Source of the DNA: Gnetum montanum
Taxonomy: Eukaryota > Streptophyta > Gnetopsida > Gnetales > Gnetaceae
Reading direction: 5' to 3'
DNA length: 64,000 nt
Assembly (NCBI GenBank): GCA_015680685.1
Contig: MNCI01015910.1
Location: 2,052,331-2,116,330, forward strand
In this document: positions 55,137 through 64,000 of the stretch, piece after piece
Position numbering within the stretch: position 1 is the stretch's first letter
How the letters are laid out: every line of letters starts with the position of its first letter
Program-made: the position numbers and the translations under genes
Notes under the pieces: generated by a model
What the model was told of the DNA's origin: nothing
Databases searched by the model: none
The model's input: the letters and a program-made list of their open reading frames with translations, nothing else

Positions 55137-56016
55137 TGATGAGCGGTGAGGTACCCCTATACTCAACCATACGAATACAAGCGTTTCATGCACGATTCGG
55201 TCAAATTCTAAGGAATAAGTGCTTATGCATCCTTGTGGAATAAGGATGGGTTGGTTTATTATTTTCTTCCCAAACTTACTTGTATGTCATGATTGTATAG
55301 TTAAGTAAGCTTGAGGCATATGATTTTTATAGCTTTTATGTTTTTATGTCCTACTACTAATAAGGAAGGAGAGAGAGAGATAACTAAGTGACTAATTTAA
55401 CTTAACTACTGATTAACTAGGCTTTAAACTAATCCTAACATTAGTACTCGTTCCAACTTGCCGTACACATCCTAAACCAGCGCAACACTACTGGGATTAC
55501 CAAACACTAATTGTTATTGGGTTACCAAGTGTTACACGCATGCTAGAAGTGATCATACTATGTGTGCCAATAATAGAAATGTAAAGTGCATAAAATAAAA
55601 TAAAATAAATGTAGAAGAAAATAAAATAAGGAAAATGAATAAGAAAAAAAATCTCAAGTGCTGCAAGGATGAATCCAAGAGCTCATCTTTATTGCCATAC
55701 ACAAGGTGTGCTCAGGTACACAATGCTTGAATAAAGATCCATCCATATTTAGACCTCCTGTTGCAGACACTTGGAAAATAATCTTAACTACAAAATTTTC
55801 TTTACTTGACTCCTAAAATACTTCTAAAAGACTTCCCTTGAAAGACTTCCTTCCAAGACTCCCTCCCAAGACTTCCTATCTAAATTGTGTGCCTAGGCAC
55901 TGTATGTATAGGCTTGGGAGCAACTACTTTAATAATTAGAAAAACTGCCACTCTAATTTTAGAGAAAATGTCACTCTAATAATTAGAATAAACCACTAGA
56001 GTAATCACTCTCATCA
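55137..56016 (-). mobile_element. 3' LTR of Athila/Tat-like element D
   Basis: 880 bp, TGATGAGCGG to TCATCA, followed by a purine-rich (minus strand) GTGGGGGTA tract that serves as polypurine tract. Left and right flanks do not match, so this is not a solo LTR. Dyads CTCTAATTTTAGAG (55951-55964) and CTCTAATAATTAGA (55974-55987) lie in U3. Confidence 0.85.
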
Positions 56017-57900
56017 TACCCCCACGACTAAATCAAAACTCGTCCTTGAGTTACTTACAAAATGTTGAGAAGGTATGGGATTATTGACTAATTAACAACT
56101 GACGGTGGGATGATAGATTTGACGTGCCTAGTGAACGGATCAAGAAGCATATTACAATATTAGTGTTCATGACCATTGTGGTGAACACTCGTACATAAAT
56201 GACATCCAGGCCTTTATATGGCAACTTGTAGAGAAAGAGAGAGAGAAATAAAGTGTGTTGCTGCCAATGCTAAGATTGCACCTTCCATTGTTTACCCATA
56301 GCCACGCCACCAGACTTGCTCCTTTCATAAATGCTCTAGTTCCAGTCCATCCTAAGTGCTTCTTCCAAGCCTAGTCCATTGTTTATATGATCACCATTTG
56401 CACACACAACATAGTCAAAAATGAGCAAGGATAGATAAACCATAATGCAGTTGATACCTTGCCTTGATATGAAGCACATTGGCTAAGTTGTGGCTATGAC
56501 AGAAACTGGTTTAGAGATTTATCATAGGTGACTACCCAAGGTGTAGGGGTTAGGTGAATAGTAAAATGGAGAAAATTGAAAAATTGGTGCCAACACCCCC
56601 ATGACTAAGAGAGAACCTCCAATAACTATAAGATGGAAAAATATGAGGAACAAGAAAGATGGGAAAAAATATCAATGACAACGCCAATGAAATGGATGTC
56701 ATGGATGGAGATGAAACAAGAAATTATTGATTAAAGAAAATGTTTAAGGGAAAGAAGTTAACAATTGCACCAAAAAGAGATGCCAGTGGGTCCTCCCCAA
56801 AGCAGGCTCATGCCTTTTATGCCCTGCCATACCCACAAACCAAAGAGTCCGTAGGCTTTAGGAATGTCATTTGGAAGCAAGAGTTAAAAACTTACCCAAA
56901 AGAATTTACCAAAGAAAAACAATGCATCAACCCATAATGGACTAATGATAAAATTGGCAATGAGGTGGAAAATGGGAAGAAAGATGGAGAGGAGAGAATG
57001 AAATGGAATCCCAAGAATAAGGTTGTGTAAAGCCCCTTATGTATTTTATGGTTAATGTGACTGAGTAGAATTCATCCCAAATCCAGACTCAAACAAACCA
57101 CATCCAGTGATCTCACATCAACACACTTGGCCAATCCATTCACTTGAAGTAACAAGACTACTTTCCAAAGAGTCACCACCATTCCGAGGAGAGCGAGATG
57201 GAGAAGTATGAAGCGAGAAAGGGCCTTAGTTAGCGGGAACCTTCAAGCATGGGTAACATGTCTTTTCAGTTCCATAACCAGTGCTTGTAGCCCAGATTAC
57301 TTTATTATGTCTAAGGGGTGTGATTTGAATACTCACTCTCTTTTTTTCTCTTTTTTTTGCGTGAGAACCACACCATGCAAAGACTTATTTTTATTCACTC
57401 GGCTTCCTGATTTTTGAACAATGTCAGAATGGCGGAAAACCCAAGAACAAACATCCAAGCACCTAAGAGAATGGCCAGCACAAATGCATCGAATCCCCTT
57501 GAAGTCATACCCTTTTCATCCTTTGAGTCTTTCCTTGGTTTGAAAAATACCCAGCCACCAATTCATTAAATGTTTACTTAGAAAAAGAGGGACTATACAG
57601 TTCCAAGCCAAAGGAGATCATAAAGTTGTATGGATGATGGATGACGTGGACTCATTGCCTGTTTTACCAAAAGAACCATACCTTAATATCAACATCATAA
57701 TTCAAAGGTAAAAACCAAACATTAGCAATCAATATGATATTATTCAATCCACCATCATGAGCACTTATTAGATGACGAATAAAAGTAAATCAAGCAAACA
57801 AAGAAATAGTAAAAACATGAATGATGGTGTAAAACAAAAATAAGAAAAGTTGAAAGAATGTGTAAAACAAAAATTTAAAAAGAATTGAGGGCCTAGAACG
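56017..57900 (-). other. 3' noncoding region of element D
   Basis: No credible protein; shares patches with 4241-6118 and 41131-42960. The integrase and RNase H expected upstream are missing, so this element has a large internal deletion. Confidence 0.55.
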
Positions 57901-57901
57901 G

Positions 57902-58700
57902 TTAGCATAGGTGGCCATCTCCCCCATGACTAAGTTGAAAGGAGGAGATCCAAAATAGTGAGCAAGGTTGTCCACCAAGAGAGGTAGCATGTGTACTAGC
58001 TATCCTAAGCTCATGGAAAGGTTTGGTTTGTTGTATGTTGACCAATCTATCTGGAAAACTATAGTAGCAATGCCCTACAATGGTGTCTAAGACTTGGTCA
58101 ACAAATGGTAACATAAAGTGATCTTTGAATGTTGCCATATTCAATAGCCTGAAATCTATGCACACCCTCCATTTGCCTCCATTTTTAGGCACAATAACTA
58201 AGGGGCTAACCCATTCACTATCACCAATGGGGTATATGAACCCAGCCTTGAGAAGCTGTTCGATTTCTTCCTTGACTACTTGCTTCAGCTTTGGGTTCAA
58301 ACACCTTTGTGGTTATCTTCGAGGCTTCATGGAGTGGTTGGTGTAAATCCTATGTTGGCATATTCTAGGATCTATTTTGGTTAATTCGGGATATGACCAA
58401 GCAAAGGATTTTGATCATCTATTAATTACCTTCAGTAGTTCTTCTTTTTGGTTGAGGAGCAAGCTTAGCATTGATAATTACCAGTTTTCCAGTTTTAAGG
58501 AATGTGTATTCCATACCGGTGGGTAATGGTTTTAGCTCGAGGGGCTCCTGCTTAAATTTCTTATGGATTTCCAACTTCCCCTAGTTGACATTTTTAAGGT
58601 TAAGACTTGGTAGTTGGTGGTGGACTTGCTCTAATAAGTCTATGTTATTGATGTAAGTGCAAGTCAAACCCTCAAATTGTTCCATGCATATGAGTGAATT
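57902..58700 (-). pseudogene. Element D reverse transcriptase
   Basis: 58300-57902 on the minus strand reads LKQVVKEEIEQLLKAGFIYP, SEWVSPLVIVPKNGGKWRVC, IDFRLLNMATFKDHFMLPFV and DQVLDTIVGHCYYSFPD. It matches Athila-type reverse transcriptase and then breaks off before the YxDD active site. 58700-58300 holds the protease-to-RT linker (KLEIHKKF, LELKPLPTGMEY). Confidence 0.85.
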
Positions 58701-58739
58701 GCTTTCTTGATTAGTTGTCAGCCACTGGGTGCCTTCCTA

Positions 58740-58961
58740 TTATGTGGCTACTGCATACAAGCATCTTTGTATGTTGCTCACTTGTGCACATTGATTGCAT
58801 GCAGGTAGTGTTAAACTTTGCACAAACCCATCCACGAGATGGCACAGTTGATCCCTTTGCAAATAACCATGGCTAGAATAACGATGTAACAGTGCAAATT
58901 TATTTTTATCACTTGAGAAATAAACAAATCCTTTTGGTTGATGCATATAGATTTTTTTCAT
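58740..58961 (-). pseudogene. Chimeric copia-RT / Athila-gag open frame
   Basis: A single 73-codon open stretch. Residues 1-21 (KKIYMHQPKGFVYFSSDKN) are copia reverse transcriptase. From about residue 22 (LLHRYSSHGYLQRDQLCHLV) it is Athila-like gag, followed by a deletion join to the element D linker (QRCLYAVAT). The breakpoint is near 58890-58905. Confidence 0.8.
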
Positions 58962-59802
58962 TTAAATCACTATGTAGAAAAGTTGTTTTAACATCTAATT
59001 GTTCTAACTCCAAATCTAAACAAGCAACCAATGAAAGAACAATCTAAATAAAATAATGCTTAATGATTAGAGAATTTTTTTTAAAAAAATTAAATCCTAG
59101 TTTCTGAGTATAACCTTTAGCTACCATTCTAGCTTTATAAAGATTCCCCCCATTTACCTCATTCTTTAAAGTAAAAATCCATCTATTTTGAAGTGCTCTA
59201 GGTCCCTTAGGTAATTCCACCAATTTCCAAGTTCTATTCTGTTGGAGTGAATTTCATTCCCTTTTCATAGCTGCCTTTCATTTTACTGCATTAGGACTTG
59301 CAAGAGTTTCTTTTACCATTTCAAGTTCACCACGATCTATATAAAGAATATAATCTTTAAATCTAGCAAGAAGACGTATTATTCTACTTTAATGTCTCAC
59401 CCCATGTGATGTATCTTCTACAAGATTTTCCTCCTCATTAATTTCTTTCTCCTCATGTTCATTTAGAAATTTTGGAGTGTTTTGATTTGCAACTTGTTTT
59501 TATATTATATTTTCTTTAGGCTGCAAAACAAATCTAGGAACTTGCTATGTAACAAAATCAAAAATCTTTTGCTGTTGAAAATCATAAAACATTACATTTT
59601 CTTAAAATTTTACATCTCATGACTTTACAAATTGCTTTGCCTCAAGATCCTATAATCTGAAAGCTAATTCATCATATCCATAACCCAGAAAAATACATAT
59701 TTTTGATTTATCATCAAATTTAGATCTATATTCCTTTTGTATATGCATGTAAGCAACACATCCAAAAACTTTTAAATAATTATAAGAAACATGTCTCTCA
59801 CT

Positions 59803-60273
59803 TCACAAACACTCTGGTACTTCATTATTTAAAGAGGAATATAGTGATCTATTAATTAAATAAGCAATAGTCATATTAGCCTCAACCCAAAAGCTTTTAG
59901 GCAAACCTGGACCAACAATCATAGATCTTACATATTCAACCAATATTATATTGTAACCTTCTGCTACTCCATTTTCTTGTTGAGTTCCAAGAGAAGGATG
60001 AATATGTCGAATTCTTTTTTCTATGCAAAACTTGAATGCATTTGAAGTATATTCACCACCATTATCAGTAAGCAAACATTTCAACTTTAAACATGTTTGT
60101 GTCTCTATTGTAGTCACAAAGGACTTAAAAATATTTAACACTACATCCTTAGACTTTACTAGAAATACCCATACTTTCAATGTATGATTATCAATGAGAG
60201 TAACAAAATTTAGTGAACCACCCAATGATGCTGGGTTTATTGGACCACAAACATCAAAATAAATGAGCTCCAA
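59803..60273 (-). pseudogene. Copia integrase core
   Basis: A 156-codon open stretch: ELIYFDVCGPINPASLGGS, VTLIDNHTLKVWVFLVKSKD, LKCLLTDNGGEYTS, FCIEKRIRHIHPSLGTQQEN, GVAEGYNIILVEYVRSMI and PKSFWVEANMTIAYLINR. It is the retroviral-type integrase of copia elements. The first catalytic Asp (usually the DxxGP start) is present, DNGGEY gives the second, and the Glu of NGVAE is kept. It ends at a stop, with reverse transcriptase following in broken frames (59400-58905). Confidence 0.85.
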
Positions 60274-60699
60274 TTTATTAGATCATCTACGTCCAATATT
60301 TCTAAGAAAATTCACCCTTTTTGATTTACCAACAATATAATATTTACAAAATTTTGTGTAGGTTATTGCAAATTTGGGAATGCAAGAATGAGATTGAAAT
60401 ACCTTTAAATTAGAATAATTGATATGTCACAACTATTTATGCCATAAATCAATATCCTTCCTTGTAGTAACTGTAGCCATAGAATCTTCCTACAAACATA
60501 TATTAGGTTCTAAAGTATACATTGTGTTAGTCCTTTTACGCTTCAAAATTGTTTAAATGCCCTTAGTAGTTTTCCACTGATTATTTTTTACATGAAAAAT
60601 TTAAACCCAAATCATCAAGCTGAGAAATAGAAATCAACCTTTTAGAAACTTCAAGAACATGCCTAACATTATTAAGAGTGATTTAAAGCAAACTAGGCT

Positions 60700-60984
60700 A
60701 CTATAAAACAACACTTCCTATACCAGCAATTTTTAAAGGAACACTATTAGCAACATAAACAACACCTAATGAAATTGGCTCATACGAAGTAAAAATAGAT
60801 TGATTAGGGTAAGTATGTAATGAGGCTCCTATGTCTACATGCCAAACATCTTTTGCTATGTTTATAGAAAATACTCTAGGTGATTCAGATACAATAAAAT
60901 CAAAAGCAAGCTTACCCTTTGTATGGTTTATTTGTGGACCTGCATTACTTTCTAATTTTTTTAACTCTATTTTTATCAATTTAA
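60700..60984 (-). pseudogene. Copia protease
   Basis: 60979-60701 has DVWHVDIGASLHTYPNQSIF, the WxxDSGAxxH active-site loop with Ser changed to Ile, then GVVYVANSVPLKIAGIGSV. 60700-60300 continues with the GAG-pre-integrase zinc region in broken frames. Confidence 0.75.
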
Positions 60985-61310
60985 GTTATGTCTGTCATAA
61001 CTTCCAACTTTGTAATCTTTGCTTGAGATATGATTAGCAGTTTCTAAAATTATTTAAAGTTTGTAATAGAAAAAAGATTGTTCTTTTATCCTATAAATTA
61101 AAGGGTAGGAAGATGTGTTATGTACCACCAAAACAATAGCAACAAACTGTGAAAGTTATCAAGGACGACTTGTGTCTTTGGTATATTTTCCCTAGATAAA
61201 AGAAGAGCTTTGCATTGGTTCCTATGGTTTTTTCTTAACTTCGGGGCTTTTACGTAAATTTTTATGTGTGTTTTTTCTTGTTGTCTTTACTGTTTATTGT
61301 CTGTGATTTT
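60985..61310 (+). mobile_element. Inverted copia LTR copy inside element E
   Basis: Plus-strand sequence matching the minus-strand LTR 62097-62462 over about 300 bp: TTTGTAATCTTTGCTTGA, AAAGTTTGTAATAGAAAA, GGAAGATGTGTTATGTACCA, TGAAAGTTATCAAGGA and TTTTTCTTGTTGTCTTTAC. It lies opposite to its host element, between the protease and the gag zinc knuckle. A 12-bp AACTCTATTTTT flanks it (60963-60974, 61314-61325). Clean TG...CA ends are not visible. Confidence 0.8.
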
Positions 61311-62072
61311 TCTAACTCTATTTTTTCTTTCTATTGCAATGATGCTTTTCACACTTTGTAACCATGATAGTCCCTCTTTGTGTGACCAATTTTGTGGCAA
61401 AACTGGCATTCAATCTTGCTTTTAGAAGTTCCTCTACTTTTACTTGTTTCCCTGCTTTGATTAAGGGGTGCTTTGATCATGTTTATTAGATTTACCTCTA
61501 TTGAAACTATAAAAGCATTACTTGATGATTGACCTTGTCCTTTAGGTAATCTTTTTTTCTACATCTTGAAGAGTAGAAACTACACCATTAAAAGAAATAT
61601 TACCAGTACTCATAGAGGTAGTAATAGTTGTAATAATTGGATTCGAAAATTCAAATAAAGAGTTTAAAATAGCATAACACTTCACTGGCTCTAGAATTAT
61701 CATTTTATATTCTTCAAATTTAACAAAAGCAACCATCATATTATCTAAATGATCTTGCAAAGAAACTTTTTTTTTTATCTTTGCATTAAAAACCTTTTGA
61801 TAAATATGAAACTAATTTAAACCTAAAGCTTTATCAAACCTGTTTTTCAACTTTACCCATACAACATGAGGATTTGTTTCATTCCAAAAAGATGCTAAAA
61901 TTCCGTTGCTAAAATAGGAATGGATCAACATTAGTGCTTTTGCTTCCAACCTTTTCCAATCACATCCTTGCAAGTTTTCAAGGTTGAAAGGCCTCATCGC
62001 ACTCCTTTTGTAACAAGATATCTTTCATCAGCATACTCCATATGTTCCAATTTTGACCAATAGGCCTGTTCC
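61311..62072 (-). pseudogene. Copia gag
   Basis: Pieces: 61997-61812 with NLENLQGCDWKRLEAKALML and SFWNETNPHVVWVKLKNRFD (the UBN2-type gag domain); 61760-61542 with QDHLDNMMVAFVKFEEYKMI and LNSLFEFSNPIITTIT; 61420-61370 a zinc knuckle CQFCHKIGHTKRDY, whose last Cys is Tyr. Confidence 0.78.
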
Positions 62073-62095
62073 ATCAACTTGCTCTAATAGCACTT
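62073..62095 (-). other. Copia primer binding site
   Basis: Minus-strand AGTGCTATTAGAGCAAG sits next to the LTR end. It is a decayed form of the initiator-Met site ATGGTATCAGAGC. Spacing supports the assignment. Confidence 0.6.
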
Positions 62096-62096
62096 G

Positions 62097-62462
62097 TTAC
62101 AAAATTAATTAAATCTACAAATTGAACCAGCAAAGACAACAAGAAAAACACACACAAAAAATTTATGTGGAAACCCTAAAGTGGCTAAAAAAAATTCACA
62201 AAAACTAGTGCAGAGATATTACTTTATCTAGAGAAAATATCCCAAGAACACAAGCTATCCTTGATAACTTTCACAGCTTGTTGCTATTGTTCTGGTGGTA
62301 CATAACACATCTTCCCACCTTTTAATTTATAGGATAAAACAACAATATTTTTTCTATTACAAACTTTAGATAATTTTAAAAACTTCTTCAAGAAAAGATT
62401 ACAAAGCTGAAAGTTGATAAAAATAGTGCAAGAGTTTTCTCCACATTAACTGAAAGTTAACA
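62097..62462 (-). mobile_element. 5' LTR of copia element E
   Basis: About 366 bp. Minus strand begins TGTTAACTTTCAG at 62462 and ends TTTTGTAACA near 62097. Its inverted near-copy at 60985-61310 confirms the LTR body. Confidence 0.75.
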
Positions 62463-62716
62463 AATGGTACTGTTCCTGCTGAATCTTCCATGGCTGATGG
62501 ATTTAATAATGCTACTGCACAGGCAAGGATTGGTGTGATGGGGAATCACAGAGTACTGCTGGAGGATGAGCATGTGTTTAATCTCCTCAAGCATTGGTTG
62601 AATATTGGTGAACATGACAATTACTACGATCCATGTACAGATTCATTGTTCCAGCTTCTGATGAAGATCGTTTTGAAGACTGTCATGTTCCTGCTTCTCC
62701 TTAAGATAGTTAATTA
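62463..62716 (+). pseudogene. Exon-like host sequence, broken by copia insertion and a 1-bp deletion
   Basis: Plus-strand open frame from 62463: NGTVPAESSMADGFNNATAQ, ARIGVMGNHRVLLEDEHVF, NLLKHWLNIGEHDNYYDPCT. At about 62643 the protein-like reading moves to another frame (VPASDEDRFEDCHVPASP, then TAA), as if one base were missing. The composition (Asp/Glu-rich, no repeats) looks like a plant gene's last exon, followed by untranslated sequence. I do not recognise the family. The copia LTR abuts its 5' edge. No second half was found on the far side, where the element is truncated. Confidence 0.5.
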
Positions 62717-64000
62717 GAAGACTGAATTTGATAAGTTGCTGTTGCATCTTTACAGAAAGTCTGCTATTCTAGAGACATGAAGATATGTTATGAATTAGTT
62801 TTGTTAGGTATGTAGGATTTAATTCGTTTCTTCATGCATGTTATCCTGCTGGTTGGTGAAGGTGGCAGAAATTTTTTTTTCAAACATGCTTGGCATTTGG
62901 AGGTTACCATCTTCTGTTAAATGTTTAACGTTTCGGGTCCTGAGTTTGAATGGTCTAGCCCTATGTTCTATAATGAAAAGTTTATCTTATAATGGGATAG
63001 AGAGAATTTTGGACACTTTTCAAAGAAAAGATTATTTGCATAGTTTTATGTTGTGTAACACTCCCTCCCTACATGTGATTCAACATTGCTCATGGACAAC
63101 CTCTGTGCACAACTGTGATTTCGATGTTTAAAGCCCTTAAAGCCGTTCTATTTTGGAGGGTGGTTTTGAAGTACTAAAGGTAGTTATAAATCATAACACC
63201 TATCATTATTATAAAGGTCCCTTCATTCTAATTTTTTAGGGACAAGTTAGGTTGATCATATTAATATTAATAATAGTTTCTTTATTCTATTAATATAGGT
63301 TAACCTATAAGTTTGGGGAAAGTCATACTATTTTCTATGATTAATTTCCTTTAATGTAGCCTCAAGTTAGCATGTACTTCAACATACTCTTTAGGATTCA
63401 AACTTAGTGACTTGTGAATATGCAACCTCATGGTCAAAGTGAGCAATGCCTCATAATACTTATACAATACTAAATTTGAAAGAGATAAATGTGTACCGAT
63501 CTCAAAAGCAGTTGGGCCTAACATGGGGTTTAAATTAAGTTCTAGATTGAATTTCAATTAAGTTTGAAATTGATAAATGTTATTAAGAGAAAAGGCAATC
63601 CTATACATAAAAAAAGAAGATATTTATAAAATGGTGATTCTTATGGCAAATAGGATATGATAAGTGTGTGCCAATGATCACAAAAAATATGGTTAAAAGT
63701 GTAGTTAGTACCAAACAAATATTATGATGAATGATTGGATGATGAAAATATCTATAGCACACAATGAAAACAAATAAACATGTTTTAATTTTTAGGAGGG
63801 TTGAGAATCTACACAAGCATTGTTAATTACCCTTAATTTTATATATAACTAATTGCCACTATATAATTATTCTATAACAATATCATAATAAACTTAAGGG
63901 GGAAACTGTACATAAGTGGTGCAAATTGGGCAAAAGTATTGAATATGAATATTGATTGATGAGACCTGAATTGCTCATAGTGCTGATAGTCAGGATATCA
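62717..64000. other. Right-end spacer
   Basis: Probable 3' untranslated sequence of the exon-like remnant, then unassigned AT-rich DNA. A 68-codon minus-strand open stretch at 63557-63351 (LGPTAFEIGTHLSLSNLVLY) is protein-like but matches nothing I know. No LTR or tRNA signal was found. Confidence 0.35.

Larger units (their letters stand above)
58900..62462 (-). mobile_element. Truncated Ty1/copia element E
   Basis: Minus-strand copia element with 5' LTR 62097-62462, primer site about 62073-62095, gag, protease, integrase and the first part of reverse transcriptase. The 3' part and 3' LTR are missing at the junction with element D near 58900. An inverted LTR copy (60985-61310) lies between gag and protease. 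Confidence 0.85.

Noticed and set aside
63351-63557. 68-codon minus-strand frame at the right end
   Set aside because: It is protein-like, but with no recognisable domain or neighbour support it is described only as part of the spacer.

Overview
The window is nuclear DNA of a seed plant. This rests on a spliced ALA-type P4-ATPase gene with GT-AG introns, an Athila/Tat-type and a chromodomain-type Ty3 retrotransposon, a Ty1/copia element, L1- and RTE-type LINEs and tRNA-derived SINEs. I cannot name the species. The sequence is AT-rich and two N characters (17155, 22612) mark a draft assembly. No prokaryotic features, CRISPR arrays, rRNA or intact tRNA genes were seen.

Layout. 1-7015: two nested elements of one Athila/Tat-like Ty3 family. 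A minus-strand copy (gag 1-682, primer site 982-1001, LTR 1002-1861) sits inside the gag of a plus-strand, pol-less copy whose 3' LTR is 6119-7015. 7069-7240: two head-to-head SINE tails. 7241-27560: the only convincing complete host gene, a plus-strand phospholipid flippase of the ALA family. It has 13 coding exons (9082-27295) that join without a single frame break into 1,129 codons. Intron 11 has been expanded by an antisense 11.55-kb Ty3 chromovirus (15099-26648, target duplication AAAGC), whose gag itself holds a 1.79-kb solo LTR (21722-23507, target duplication CCAAC). 28031-36654: SINE pieces, a 36-bp-arm hairpin, a 5'-truncated RTE LINE with a 16-bp target duplication, L1 remnants, and a solo Athila-type LTR with target duplication CTAAT. 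36655-49800: a full-length 13.1-kb Athila/Tat-like element on the minus strand (target duplication TTATT) with about 3.4 kb of extra, partly coding sequence missing from its two relatives here. 49801-55136: L1 and SINE remnants. 55137-58900: a deleted Athila-like element, fused in frame to a truncated copia element (58900-62462). The copia element ends inside an exon-like host sequence (62463-62716) that carries a one-base deletion.

How it works together. One functional gene is embedded in layered retrotransposons. Order of events from nesting: Athila-like copies, then further copies and LINEs into them; separately the chromovirus into the ALA intron (its LTRs differ by roughly 6% over the first 300 bp by hand count) and then a solo LTR into that. 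The most unusual pattern is that each Athila-like LTR carries its own set of dyad-symmetric repeats in U3 next to its TATA box, most strikingly seven GCGATATCGC-like palindromes in 109 bp at 1744-1852.
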